Part shown: positions 1-5,534 of the stretch, piece by piece
Numbering within the stretch: position 1 is the first letter of the stretch
Layout of the letters: each line of letters begins with the position of its first letter
Origin: Acidobacteriaceae bacterium
GTDB taxonomy: Bacteria; Acidobacteriota; Terriglobia; Terriglobales; Acidobacteriaceae
Direction of reading: 5' to 3'
DNA: 5,534 bases
Assembly (NCBI GenBank): GCA_003140655.1
Contig: PLKR01000221.1
Span: forward strand, 2,130-7,663
Position numbers and translations under genes: made by a program
Notes under the pieces: model-generated
What the model was told of the DNA's origin: nothing
What the model saw: only the letters and a program-made list of their open reading frames with translations
Database searches by the model: none

Positions 1-596
1 ATCATCGGCTTCACGTCCTGAAAGGTCAGATACGCATTGAGCCGCTTCAGAAAAGCCAGCGGCGCGGTCGAGGGAGAAGTCTCACCGTGCGAAGCAACGT
101 CGGTGTAGACGACGGGACGGGCTGCGCCCACGTATCGGGCAACTTCGTTGGGGAGTTGTCCCATATCTTCGACGTGATCGAAGCCGGTAATCTTTGGAGC
201 TTCGGGGTTCTCCGCGCCGAGCTTGGGGCCAGTCCATTTCTCCTGGGTCAGATTGCGGGGAGGGAGAAAAAGGATCTCGGTGTAGGGGCGCGCGGGTGTA
301 TCGGCTTTAGCGTCGGCAGCCGATGCAATCAGCAAAGCTGCGCCCGGCTCGTTCAGACCCGAGAGATAGAAGAAGTTGTCGTCCTGGCGGAATCCGTAAA
401 GATCGTTAGGGCCGTCGTTCTCTGTGGCGGCGAACAGCACGACCACGCCTGCCACTTTCTTGGCAAACGCATCGCGGCGGGCATGATAATCGGAGTTGGG
501 CTGGCGGTCGAAGGCAAAACTCGACTCAGCGGGGGCCAGAAGAAAAAGGCTGGTAAGGAAACCCGCCAGGACAAAAGAAGACTGCAGTTTTCGCAT
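1..596 (-). CDS. pepP: Xaa-Pro aminopeptidase (M24B family), secreted; N-terminal part, cut by window edge
   Basis: The first 198 codons are present and the reading frame stays open to base 1. Residues 1-28 look like a Sec signal peptide: MRKLQ, then a hydrophobic core, then a cleavage site near SSFA. From about residue 36 the sequence matches the aminopeptidase P N-terminal (AMP_N) domain: YHARRDAF at 37-44, a VVVLFAA strand near 51-57, and the hallmark FRQDDNFFYLSGLNEPG at 69-85. Family members remove an N-terminal residue that precedes proline. The catalytic 'pita-bread' domain with its metal-binding Asp, His and Glu residues would lie beyond the left edge, so activity cannot be judged. 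I chose the ATG at 596 because MRK gives a normal signal peptide and a GGATGG stretch lies 8 bases upstream. An in-frame ATG at 608 would add MDYT and has no clear ribosome binding site. Escherichia coli PepP is cytoplasmic, so this copy probably acts in the periplasm or outside the cell. The gene follows the binding-protein gene by 97 bases. Other M24B enzymes, such as prolidase, share this N-domain. Confidence 0.87.
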   Translation of the reverse strand, partial: MRKLQSSFVLAGFLTSLFLLAPAESSFAFDRQPNSDYHARRDAFAKKVAGVVVLFAATENDGPNDLYGFRQDDNFFYLSGLNEPGAALLIASAADAKADTPARPYTEILFLPPRNLTQEKWTGPKLGAENPEAPKITGFDHVEDMGQLPNEVARYVGAARPVVYTDVASHGETSPSTAPLAFLKRLNAYLTFQDVKPM

Positions 597-662
597 CGTG
601 TAATCCATCCGTTCGTTTGACGTGCGAGCAACTCCACCGTCACCGGGCGGCGTTGGCTCTTC

Positions 663-692
663 GACTAGAAACTCCGGGACAAGAAACTCCAG
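663..692. repeat. Two-unit tandem direct repeat, 15 bp per unit
   Basis: Bases 663-677 (gactagaaactccgg) and 678-692 (gacaagaaactccag) are head-to-tail units identical at 13 of 15 positions. They end two bases before the stop codon of the binding-protein gene and lie about 67 bases upstream of the aminopeptidase start. The units have no dyad symmetry. They could be a paired protein-binding site or a simple duplication; the sequence does not decide between these. Confidence 0.5.
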
Positions 693-693
693 G

Positions 694-1689
694 TTATTTC
701 TGCCCGCCGGTGGCACTTTGTTTTGCCTGCAGGAACGAGTCGACGTTGCTCTTGTAGATCAGGGCAGAACCAGTATCCACGAAGGATGGGATTGGCGCAA
801 AGCTGTCCTTCGACCAGTCCGTTTCGAGCGAAGGCGGCTTGTGATGATAAAGATTGTCGAGCATCTGCATGCCCACGAAGGCCATGGTGTAGGGCTTCTG
901 CGCGATGGTGGCGGCGATGCCGCCCTTCTTGATCCAATCCAGGGTCTCGGGATCAGTGTCCATCGCCATCACTACCTTGCCGGTGATCTTGTAGCTGTTG
1001 AGAACGCCGGCAACTTCCTTGCCCGATTGCGCCTCCAGACAGACGAAGGCATCGACCTGATCCTTTTCCTTGCCGATGATTTGAGTGGTGGTATCGAAGG
1101 CGATGCGCGGATCGCCCTGAATATCGACCACGCGCGTGATTTTGATGCCAGCGCGCTCGAGCGCATCCTTGTAACCGCGCAGACGGTCCTGCATGTTGTG
1201 CTGGTCGGGCATGGTGAAGACCACGACGTTGCCCTTACCGTGCAACTCCTGTGCTAGGCGCATGCCGCCGCTCACGCCGGCCGCATAGTTGTTGGTGCCG
1301 ATGAAGAAGAGCCGCTTGCTGGCCGGGGCGTCGGAATCCATGGTGATTACCGGGATCCCGGCGGTGATCGCCTTGTCGATGCTGTCTTTGAGCAGGGCGG
1401 GGTCGGTCACGCCGAGCAGGATGCCGGTAGCTTTTTGCTGCACGGCCTGGTCGAGCGCGTCGCGTTCGGCTTTAGGATCGTAGCTGTTGGGGCCAACGAA
1501 ATCAGCGCGCACTTTGAACTGTCCTGCCGCCTTGGTGAAACCCGCGCCAGCCGCCTGCCAGTAAGGTACCTGGAGGTTAGCCGCCACGAATACGAAGTAC
1601 TCGTTGGAATCGTGTGAGCCACAACTGAGCAGCGAGGCGACAAACAACGCTATAGCGAGAAGAGAAAACAGCTTACGGCAGCGGAGCAT
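694..1689 (-). CDS. Sugar-type ABC transporter substrate-binding lipoprotein (RbsB-like, Peripla_BP_4)
   Basis: This 331-residue protein starts with a lipoprotein signal: basic MLRCRK, a hydrophobic stretch, and lipobox LLSC with the lipidated cysteine at 23. The rest matches the two-lobed periplasmic binding proteins of the ribose/galactose class: a first strand EYFVFVAAN (30-38), PYWQAAGAGF (42-51), AVQQKATGILLGVTDP (82-97), AGIPVITMDSDAP (110-122), FFIGTNNYAAG (128-138) and IAATIAQKPY (258-267). By alignment from memory with E. coli RbsB, D118, R169, D244 and Q264 fall at its sugar-contacting D89, R141, D215 and Q235, which supports a polyol-type ligand. E219 sits near the position of RbsB N190, so specificity may differ. 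The start is secure: AAGGAGG lies 5 bases before the ATG. No ATPase or permease gene flanks it, so it either serves a distant transporter or works as a sensor. Ligand unknown. Confidence 0.9.
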   Translation of the reverse strand: MLRCRKLFSLLAIALFVASLLSCGSHDSNEYFVFVAANLQVPYWQAAGAGFTKAAGQFKVRADFVGPNSYDPKAERDALDQAVQQKATGILLGVTDPALLKDSIDKAITAGIPVITMDSDAPASKRLFFIGTNNYAAGVSGGMRLAQELHGKGNVVVFTMPDQHNMQDRLRGYKDALERAGIKITRVVDIQGDPRIAFDTTTQIIGKEKDQVDAFVCLEAQSGKEVAGVLNSYKITGKVVMAMDTDPETLDWIKKGGIAATIAQKPYTMAFVGMQMLDNLYHHKPPSLETDWSKDSFAPIPSFVDTGSALIYKSNVDSFLQAKQSATGGQK

Positions 1690-1694
1690 CGGAT

Positions 1695-1701
1695 CCTCCT
1701 T
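1695..1701 (-). promoter_or_regulatory. Strong Shine-Dalgarno site of the binding-protein gene
   Basis: On the minus strand these bases read AAGGAGG, a near-perfect anti-16S match, 5 bases before the ATG at 1689. It is the strongest ribosome binding site in the window and fixes the lipoprotein start. Its first base lies in the stem of the 1701-1718 hairpin. Confidence 0.8.
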
Positions 1702-1718
1702 CGAGCCGCGGAGCTCGA
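1701..1718. repeat. Perfect 6-bp inverted repeat next to the Shine-Dalgarno site
   Basis: TCGAGC (1701-1706) and GCTCGA (1713-1718) pair perfectly around the 6-base loop CGCGGA. In a transcript read leftward the hairpin lies immediately before AAGGAGG and includes the first A of that site. It could modulate translation of the lipoprotein gene or be part of a DNA operator. No T-run follows, so it is not a rho-independent terminator. A 6-bp stem can arise by chance. Confidence 0.4.
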
Positions 1719-1722
1719 TTAG

Positions 1723-1745
1723 GCCAGAAACGCAGCGTCTCTGGC
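1723..1745. repeat. Imperfect hairpin between the DinB-fold and binding-protein genes
   Basis: GCCAGA (1723-1728) pairs with TCTGGC (1740-1745). After one A-C mismatch, ACG (1730-1732) pairs with CGT (1736-1738) around the loop CAG, giving nine pairs in all. It begins 13 bases after the DinB-fold stop codon. On the minus strand it is followed by CCTAATCG rather than a T-run, so it does not look like an intrinsic terminator. It could be a processing or stability element in a shared transcript. Confidence 0.4.
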
Positions 1746-1757
1746 GGCGGCTAGTAC

Positions 1758-2417
1758 CTATTCACTGTCGGGCTTCGCGCCGGGAAGACGCTTGGCCAGC
1801 AGCTTAATCTGTCCATTGTGGTTCGACTCGTGTTCACAAACGTGGAACCATTTGCAATAGTTGTTCGTGGGACCCCAAGGCCAGTCTTTGTCGACCGACA
1901 TTAACCAACTGTCGTCGCGTTTGCGGAATTCTCCCAGCGCCTTTTCTCTGGTCTCTTCCAGAATCTTCAGATAGTAATCGAGGTCGTTGCCTTTGATCGC
2001 TTTGCGGGCGGGCTCGCCGAGATCCATCGAAGTATCCCATTTCTGCTTCACCGAATCCGGCCAACTCCCCCAGGCCTTGGCTTCAAACGTGTTCATTTGG
2101 TAATAGGTCTCGGTCGCCGCAAGATGCAGCAGCAACGCTCCGATCGAATTCGCCTTGCTGTCCAGCAAATAGTCGAGATCCTTTTGCGACAGCCCTTTTA
2201 CAGAATGGAGAACCATGGCGCGCATCCAGGTCATCATCGACACAAGCGTTCCGATTTGCGGCGAATAGCCGGGCTTTGGACCGATGATGTTGATGCCTTG
2301 ATCGTCCGGCCAAGCCATCGTTGGCAGTAGAGCGAATCCGGAGACTCCTGTGGTGAGGGCAGCCGACGCTTGCAAGAACTTCCTTCGGCTGTCGGGGGCA
2401 TCATGGAGCGTTGTCAT
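1758..2417 (-). CDS. Tat-exported DinB-fold putative metal-dependent protein
   Basis: This 219-residue protein opens with a twin-arginine signal: SRRKFLQ at 10-16, a hydrophobic stretch (ASAALTTGVSGFALLP) and a likely cleavage site near residue 35. The mature part has the DinB/YfiT helical-bundle pattern. LLLHLAATETYY (95-106) supplies the first metal-ligand histidine, H98, and CEHESNHNGQ (194-203) supplies H196 and H200. This is the usual three-histidine site that binds a divalent metal in the family. The reaction is unknown; relatives include thiol transferases and many uncharacterised proteins. The frame stays open upstream to 2549, but that would overlap the glycosyltransferase by 53 bases. 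GAGGA (2424-2428) sits 6 bases before the ATG at 2417, and the Tat motif starts near residue 10, so 2417 is preferred. Tat export fits a protein that acquires its metal and folds in the cytoplasm before secretion. Confidence 0.85.
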   Translation of the reverse strand: MTTLHDAPDSRRKFLQASAALTTGVSGFALLPTMAWPDDQGINIIGPKPGYSPQIGTLVSMMTWMRAMVLHSVKGLSQKDLDYLLDSKANSIGALLLHLAATETYYQMNTFEAKAWGSWPDSVKQKWDTSMDLGEPARKAIKGNDLDYYLKILEETREKALGEFRKRDDSWLMSVDKDWPWGPTNNYCKWFHVCEHESNHNGQIKLLAKRLPGAKPDSE

Positions 2418-2423
2418 TGTATT

Positions 2424-2428
2424 TCCTC
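2424..2428 (-). promoter_or_regulatory. Ribosome binding site fixing the DinB-fold start
   Basis: The minus strand reads GAGGA, 6 bases before the ATG at 2417. It supports this start over an upstream in-frame start at 2549, which would place the N-terminus inside the glycosyltransferase gene and bury the Tat signal. Confidence 0.6.
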
Positions 2429-2496
2429 GCGTTGCCGCCGAAAAGCGGTGAGCATCGAAACCGGCAGACATTGTACACCCGCTCCGTTCGCCGACC

Positions 2497-4098
2497 TTAC
2501 ACTCCGACCGGGAATGGCTTGGTGTGAGTCTCGGCGCTAAGCTCGACACCGGCGAAACGGCCTTGTAGCAGAGACATCAATCCTGTGTACCAGTAGCCCA
2601 CCACGAACAGCAGGAGGAATGGAACCGTGACATAGTTCTCATTCTCGACCGCATAGAACACAGTGAGCGCGAAGTAGCTGCCGATCGCCAGTTCGAGCCA
2701 GGGCACCCACCCCAGGCGCTTGCGGTACTTGGTGGCGCTGAGTTTGTCTGTCTTCGATACCACGCTGTACTTGGGCGTGCGTGCGAAGGCGCTCTTGCTG
2801 CCAATGAGCGCTTCGATCACGGCTTTGGTGTTGGTGATGGTCAATCCAATGCCGAGGGCCATGAGGACCGGCAGATACAGCAACGCGCGCGGCCAGCTTT
2901 TGGGAAAGAGTTCACGCTGCGAAACCAGGTAGAAGCTCGAAATGGAAAACGTCGAGGCCATGAACAGCGGCAAGTCGATGAAGAGCATCTGAAACCATCC
3001 CTGATAGAAGCGGATGATCATGGCCGGTAAAATCAGCACTGAGAGCACGATCATCAGCGGATAGCTCAGGTTCGCGGTCAGGTGATACCAGGCCTCGATC
3101 TTGGTGTGCAGCGGGGCGTCGCTGCGAAGCACGCGCGGCAGAATCTTCTTTCCAGTCTGGATCAATCCTTTGGCCCAACGCGCCTGCTGGGTTTTGAACG
3201 CGGTCATCTCCACGGGCAATTCGGCAGGGCACTCCACATCCTGCAGATAGATGAATTTCCATCCCTTAAGCTGGGCGCGGTAAGAAAGATCGGTGTCTTC
3301 GGTGAGCGTGTCGTGCTGCCAGCCGCCAGCTTCGTCGATGGCCGCGAGCCGCCAAACTCCAGCCGTGCCGTTGAAGTTAAAGAAGACGCCGCTGCGGGCG
3401 CGTCCGGAGTGCTCGAGCACGAAATGGCCGTCGAGCAGGATGGCTTCGACCTGCGTGAGGAAAGAATAGTTGCGGTTGATATGCGTCCAGCGCGTTTGCA
3501 CCATGCCGATCTTTGACTCAGTGAAGTGATGGATGGTGCGCAGCAGAAAATCTTCCGGCGGAGTGAAATCGGCGTCGAAAATGGCGACGAACTCGCCCTT
3601 CGCTGTCTTCAGCCCCTCAGCCAGCGCTCCCGCCTTGAAGCCTTCGCGATTGGTGCGGTGATAGTAGCTGATGGGATTTCCCAGCACGGCATAGCGTTCC
3701 ACCAGGTTGCGCGCCACTTCGACGGTTTCGTCGGTAGAATCGTCGAGCACCTGAATGTCGAGCTTCTCCCGCGGATACTTCAGCTTGCAGATGGACTCCA
3801 GCAGCCGCTCGACCACGTACTGCTCATTGAAGATGGGCAGTTGCACGGTAATGCGCGGCAACTCCTCAAAGTACGCGGCCGGTTCGGTCGTGCGGTTTTT
3901 CTTGTGCTTGTAATATAGATAAACCAGCACGTAACGATGCATCCCGTAAGCGGCCAGCAGGATCAGCACTATGAAATAAGGAATCAGCAGCGCGCGATCG
4001 AATGCGTCGGTGTGGTAAAGGCCTTGGAACGTCTTATCCAGCAAATGCTGGCGGAGATAGGGCAGAACCCCTTTGGGGGCAGCCCATACGGCCAGCAT
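2497..4098 (-). CDS. Membrane GT2 glycosyltransferase, cellulose synthase / CslA-like
   Basis: This 533-residue protein probably polymerises a beta-linked polysaccharide at the inner membrane from a nucleotide sugar. Numbered from the ATG at 4098, a membrane segment spans about 36-63, followed by a cytoplasmic GT-A domain. It starts with VQLPIFNE (85-92), has DD at 119-120, the metal-binding DAD at 175-177, TED with the catalytic Asp at 266-268, and QQARW at 304-308. This D, DxD, TED, QxxRW set marks processive GT2 enzymes. About five membrane segments follow (near 345-361, 373-392, 405-425, 468-485 and 492-511). FARTPK at 438-443 sits where cellulose synthases have their FxVTxK gating loop. 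There is no PilZ domain and no bcsB-like partner nearby. A glucomannan or mannan synthase is one possibility; the product is unknown. The frame also has a TTG at 4128 that would add ten residues. Neither start has a clear ribosome binding site, and I prefer the ATG. Confidence 0.88.
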   Translation of the reverse strand: MLAVWAAPKGVLPYLRQHLLDKTFQGLYHTDAFDRALLIPYFIVLILLAAYGMHRYVLVYLYYKHKKNRTTEPAAYFEELPRITVQLPIFNEQYVVERLLESICKLKYPREKLDIQVLDDSTDETVEVARNLVERYAVLGNPISYYHRTNREGFKAGALAEGLKTAKGEFVAIFDADFTPPEDFLLRTIHHFTESKIGMVQTRWTHINRNYSFLTQVEAILLDGHFVLEHSGRARSGVFFNFNGTAGVWRLAAIDEAGGWQHDTLTEDTDLSYRAQLKGWKFIYLQDVECPAELPVEMTAFKTQQARWAKGLIQTGKKILPRVLRSDAPLHTKIEAWYHLTANLSYPLMIVLSVLILPAMIIRFYQGWFQMLFIDLPLFMASTFSISSFYLVSQRELFPKSWPRALLYLPVLMALGIGLTITNTKAVIEALIGSKSAFARTPKYSVVSKTDKLSATKYRKRLGWVPWLELAIGSYFALTVFYAVENENYVTVPFLLLFVVGYWYTGLMSLLQGRFAGVELSAETHTKPFPVGV

Positions 4099-4166
4099 CG
4101 AAGACAGGATGAGATCAGAACGCAGCAAGGGATGCGGTCAAAACCTTTATTCTACCGGATTCGGGG

Positions 4167-5228
4167 CTAACGCCGCGTCGCCCAAGCGAGGCCATCGGGG
4201 TCGTGACCGGCCTCGATGCGGCCAACTACTTCCAGCGAATGCAAATTGATGACCGAAACATAACCATCAGGAGAACACGCTACGAAGGCGCGCGCGCCGT
4301 CTGGCTGCATCACGATGCCCGCTGCGCCGTGCCCAACCGTGATGCGTTTGACGGTCTTGCGAGTTGCGGTGTCTATGACCGTCACGTCTGAACCCCGCAA
4401 AGTAGAAATGAGCGCAAACTTTCCGTCGGGCGTGAACTTGAGCCGATTTGCGCCGCCCACATCGGCCGCAAGCGTTTGGCTCACCTGTTTAGTCGCAACC
4501 TCGATGATCGACACGGTTCCGTCTCCGGCATTGGCGACCCAGATTTCTTTGCCGTTCGGGGAAACATCAAACCCCTCAGACCCATTGCCGACGCGGACTA
4601 CCGTCTCATTCCAATCACCTCCTGGAGCGCCCATCGGAGGGCGAGGACCATTCGGTCCTGCAGGCGGCGCACCCGGTGGAGGGCCACCGGGACCGCCGCC
4701 AGTGGTCTTCTCCATCATGCTCACGGTGCCGGAGCTGACGTTAGTGGTGACAATCAGTTTCATATCCGGTGAGACGTAAATCATGTGCGTTCTGTTTTGG
4801 CCAGTGCCCAGGATCCAGTCGACGCGTTGTGCAGCGGGATCATAACTGCCAATGGCCTTGGCGGCTTCGGCGGTGAACCACGCTTTTCCGCCCACGAAAG
4901 TCAATCCATGCGGACCGCGCAAAGGTCCAAGGTCGATGGACGGCAAGGCTTTTCGGGCGACCAGGTCGACGACCGCAAGCGTGTTGTATGCTCCGAATCC
5001 ATAGTTGGACACGTAAGCCGTCTTGCCATCGGTGGATGCGATGACTTCGTGGGGATCATTTCCGACCGGTATCCGCGCGATCACGTGCAGGCTGGAAGGA
5101 TCGACGATCAAGAGCGTGCTGTCGCGTTTGGCGAGCACCAGCAACGCATTCGCGGGCGTGTCGTCAGTTTGAACAAGGGCGCCAAGCATGCCTACGAACA
5201 GAGCGAATGACGTTAGGGCAACTTTCAT
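4167..5228 (-). CDS. Exported YVTN-repeat (YncE-like) beta-propeller protein with Gly/Pro-rich insertion
   Basis: This 353-residue protein has a Sec signal peptide: MK, a hydrophobic core ALTSFALFVGMLGALV, and probable cleavage around residue 20-26. The rest is built of beta-propeller blades of about 40-45 residues, each with a 'VxVID...V...I.VG..P.G....PDGK..YV.N' pattern. Examples are LLIVDPSSLHVIARIPVG (39-56), AYVSNYG (71-77), IWVANAG (229-235), VTVIDTATRKTVKRITVG (282-299) and VSVINLHSLEVVGRIEAG (324-341). YncE-like proteins are periplasmic or secreted; some bind DNA or act as scaffolds, and no enzymatic residues are evident here. Residues 177-204 are a Gly/Pro-rich run interrupting one blade. 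The ATG at 5228 gives a normal signal peptide; an in-frame GTG at 5252 would add eight residues without a better ribosome binding site. The gene lies 54 bases after the upstream regulatory-domain gene. Its biological role is unknown. Confidence 0.87.
   Translation of the reverse strand: MKVALTSFALFVGMLGALVQTDDTPANALLVLAKRDSTLLIVDPSSLHVIARIPVGNDPHEVIASTDGKTAYVSNYGFGAYNTLAVVDLVARKALPSIDLGPLRGPHGLTFVGGKAWFTAEAAKAIGSYDPAAQRVDWILGTGQNRTHMIYVSPDMKLIVTTNVSSGTVSMMEKTTGGGPGGPPPGAPPAGPNGPRPPMGAPGGDWNETVVRVGNGSEGFDVSPNGKEIWVANAGDGTVSIIEVATKQVSQTLAADVGGANRLKFTPDGKFALISTLRGSDVTVIDTATRKTVKRITVGHGAAGIVMQPDGARAFVACSPDGYVSVINLHSLEVVGRIEAGHDPDGLAWATRR
4617..4700 (-). other. Gly/Pro-rich low-complexity insertion in the beta-propeller gene
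   Basis: These bases encode residues 177-204, nearly all Gly, Pro and Ala with a few polar residues (for example GGGPGGPPPGAPPAG). The insertion falls between strand GTVSMMEK (167-174) and strand ETVVRVG (208-214), where other blades have a short turn. The reading frame is intact. It probably forms a flexible surface loop. Confidence 0.75.
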
Positions 5229-5265
5229 AATTCCAAAAGCATACTCCACCACATCGCCAGAGGGG

Positions 5266-5279
5266 CGCTGAAGGCAGCG
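5266..5279. repeat. Short 5-bp inverted repeat between the regulatory-domain and propeller genes
   Basis: CGCTG (5266-5270) and CAGCG (5275-5279) pair around the loop AAGG, four bases after the upstream gene's stop codon. On the minus strand it is followed by CCCCTC and not by a T-run. It may be a weak stem at the 3' end of the upstream gene, but it is not a standard terminator. Confidence 0.25.
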
Positions 5280-5282
5280 GGA

Positions 5283-5534
5283 CTACGGTTGGTCCGGAGC
5301 CGGAATCGCCTTGATCCGAATGCTCTGTCGCTCGCCTTCGCTTAGGATCAGCGCCTTACCCTGGCCTTCGTAGGTCTTGAGGAATTCGGGACTGTAGTAG
5401 GCTTCGCCATCAACGCTCTCCCAGGCGAAGAGCGTGTAATCGCCGGGGGGCATGCCTCGGAGAATGAATCGTCCGCTTTGATCGGTGACCGCTTTGCGAT
5501 AGCGGTCGGGATGGCTGCGGAAGTGCGCTTCGGG
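5283..5534 (-). CDS. Carboxypeptidase-regulatory-like domain protein, C-terminal fragment cut by window edge
   Basis: The last 83 codons of a gene entering from the right edge are present, ending in TAG at 5283-5285. No start is visible. The visible part shows the C-terminal half of a carboxypeptidase-regulatory-like (CarboxypepD_reg, transthyretin/Ig-like) domain. TDQSGRFILRGMPPGDYTLFAWE (visible residues 17-39) has the typical 'TD..G.F.l.g.PPGdYtl.A' signature, followed by YYSPEFLKTYEGQG and a final strand QSIRIKAIP. Such domains occur in large numbers in Acidobacteriota, usually as accessory modules in secreted or outer-membrane proteins, and often several in tandem. They are structural or binding modules, not peptidases, so a peptidase function should not be assumed. 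The full protein's size and role cannot be seen. The propeller gene starts 54 bases downstream. Confidence 0.8.
   Translation of the reverse strand, partial: PEAHFRSHPDRYRKAVTDQSGRFILRGMPPGDYTLFAWESVDGEAYYSPEFLKTYEGQGKALILSEGERQSIRIKAIPAPDQP

Noticed and set aside
87..620. Plus-strand open frame of 177 codons opposite the aminopeptidase gene
   Set aside because: It lies opposite a clear AMP_N-domain gene, has no recognisable motif or ribosome binding site, and its open length is expected from the codon bias of the true gene.
353..643. Minus-strand open frame of 96 codons overlapping the aminopeptidase start
   Set aside because: It is in a different frame from the AMP_N domain and shows no motif; it is a shadow of pepP.
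622..1257. Plus-strand open frame of 211 codons opposite the binding-protein gene
   Set aside because: It is antisense to a well-supported lipoprotein gene and its translation shows no domain pattern or signal.
2470..2475. TACAAT on the minus strand as a -10 box for the DinB-fold gene
   Set aside because: It resembles a -10 element about 50 bases before the start, but no -35-like hexamer lies at 16-18 bases, so a promoter is not supported.
2418..2549. N-terminal extension of the DinB-fold frame by 44 residues
   Set aside because: It would overlap the glycosyltransferase by 53 bases and bury the Tat signal; a ribosome binding site supports the ATG at 2417.
3082..3918. Two plus-strand open frames opposite the glycosyltransferase
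   Set aside because: They mirror the conserved GT2 catalytic region, have no family resemblance and no start signals.
4149..4154. TAGAAT on the minus strand as a -10 box for the glycosyltransferase gene
   Set aside because: It matches the -10 consensus at five of six bases, but the expected -35 position is G/C-rich with no TTGACA-like hexamer.
4785..5210. Plus-strand open frame opposite the propeller gene
   Set aside because: It is antisense to intact propeller repeats and shows no independent evidence of coding.

Overview
The window is about 57% GC by eye and densely coding. All six recognisable genes lie on the minus strand, so transcription runs right to left. The gene set suggests a member of the Acidobacteriota: a carboxypeptidase-regulatory-like domain protein, a YVTN/YncE-type beta-propeller, a cellulose-synthase-like GT2 enzyme, a Tat-exported DinB-fold protein and a secreted aminopeptidase P. 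This assignment is inferred from gene content; there is no rRNA or other phylogenetic marker.

In order of transcription: (1) 5534-5283, the last 83 residues of a protein ending in a carboxypeptidase-regulatory-like (Ig/transthyretin-like) domain, cut by the right edge. (2) 5228-4167, an exported YVTN-repeat beta-propeller with a Gly/Pro-rich insertion. (3) 4098-2497, a membrane-embedded GT2 enzyme with a complete D, DxD, TED, QxxRW motif set. (4) 2417-1758, a Tat-signal DinB-fold protein with a three-histidine site. (5) 1689-694, a sugar-type substrate-binding lipoprotein with no transporter genes beside it. (6) 596-1, the first 198 codons of a signal-peptide-bearing Xaa-Pro aminopeptidase, cut by the left edge.

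The gaps between genes are 54, 68, 79, 68 and 97 bases. None overlap and none contains a convincing rho-independent terminator, so read-through is possible, but the functions do not form an obvious pathway. What the genes share is location: each product is predicted to be exported or membrane-embedded, except the edge-cut one at the right, whose N-terminus is not visible. Small non-coding structure occurs in two gaps: a two-unit 15-bp tandem repeat just after the binding-protein gene (663-692) and two consecutive hairpins just upstream of its ribosome binding site (1701-1745).

I see no RNA gene, mobile element, CRISPR array, phage gene or toxin-antitoxin pair. No gap exceeds 100 bases, so there is no large unexplained stretch. 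I do not find strong evidence for a new multi-gene system. The most notable items are the exported DinB protein, the orphan binding lipoprotein and the Gly/Pro insertion in the propeller.
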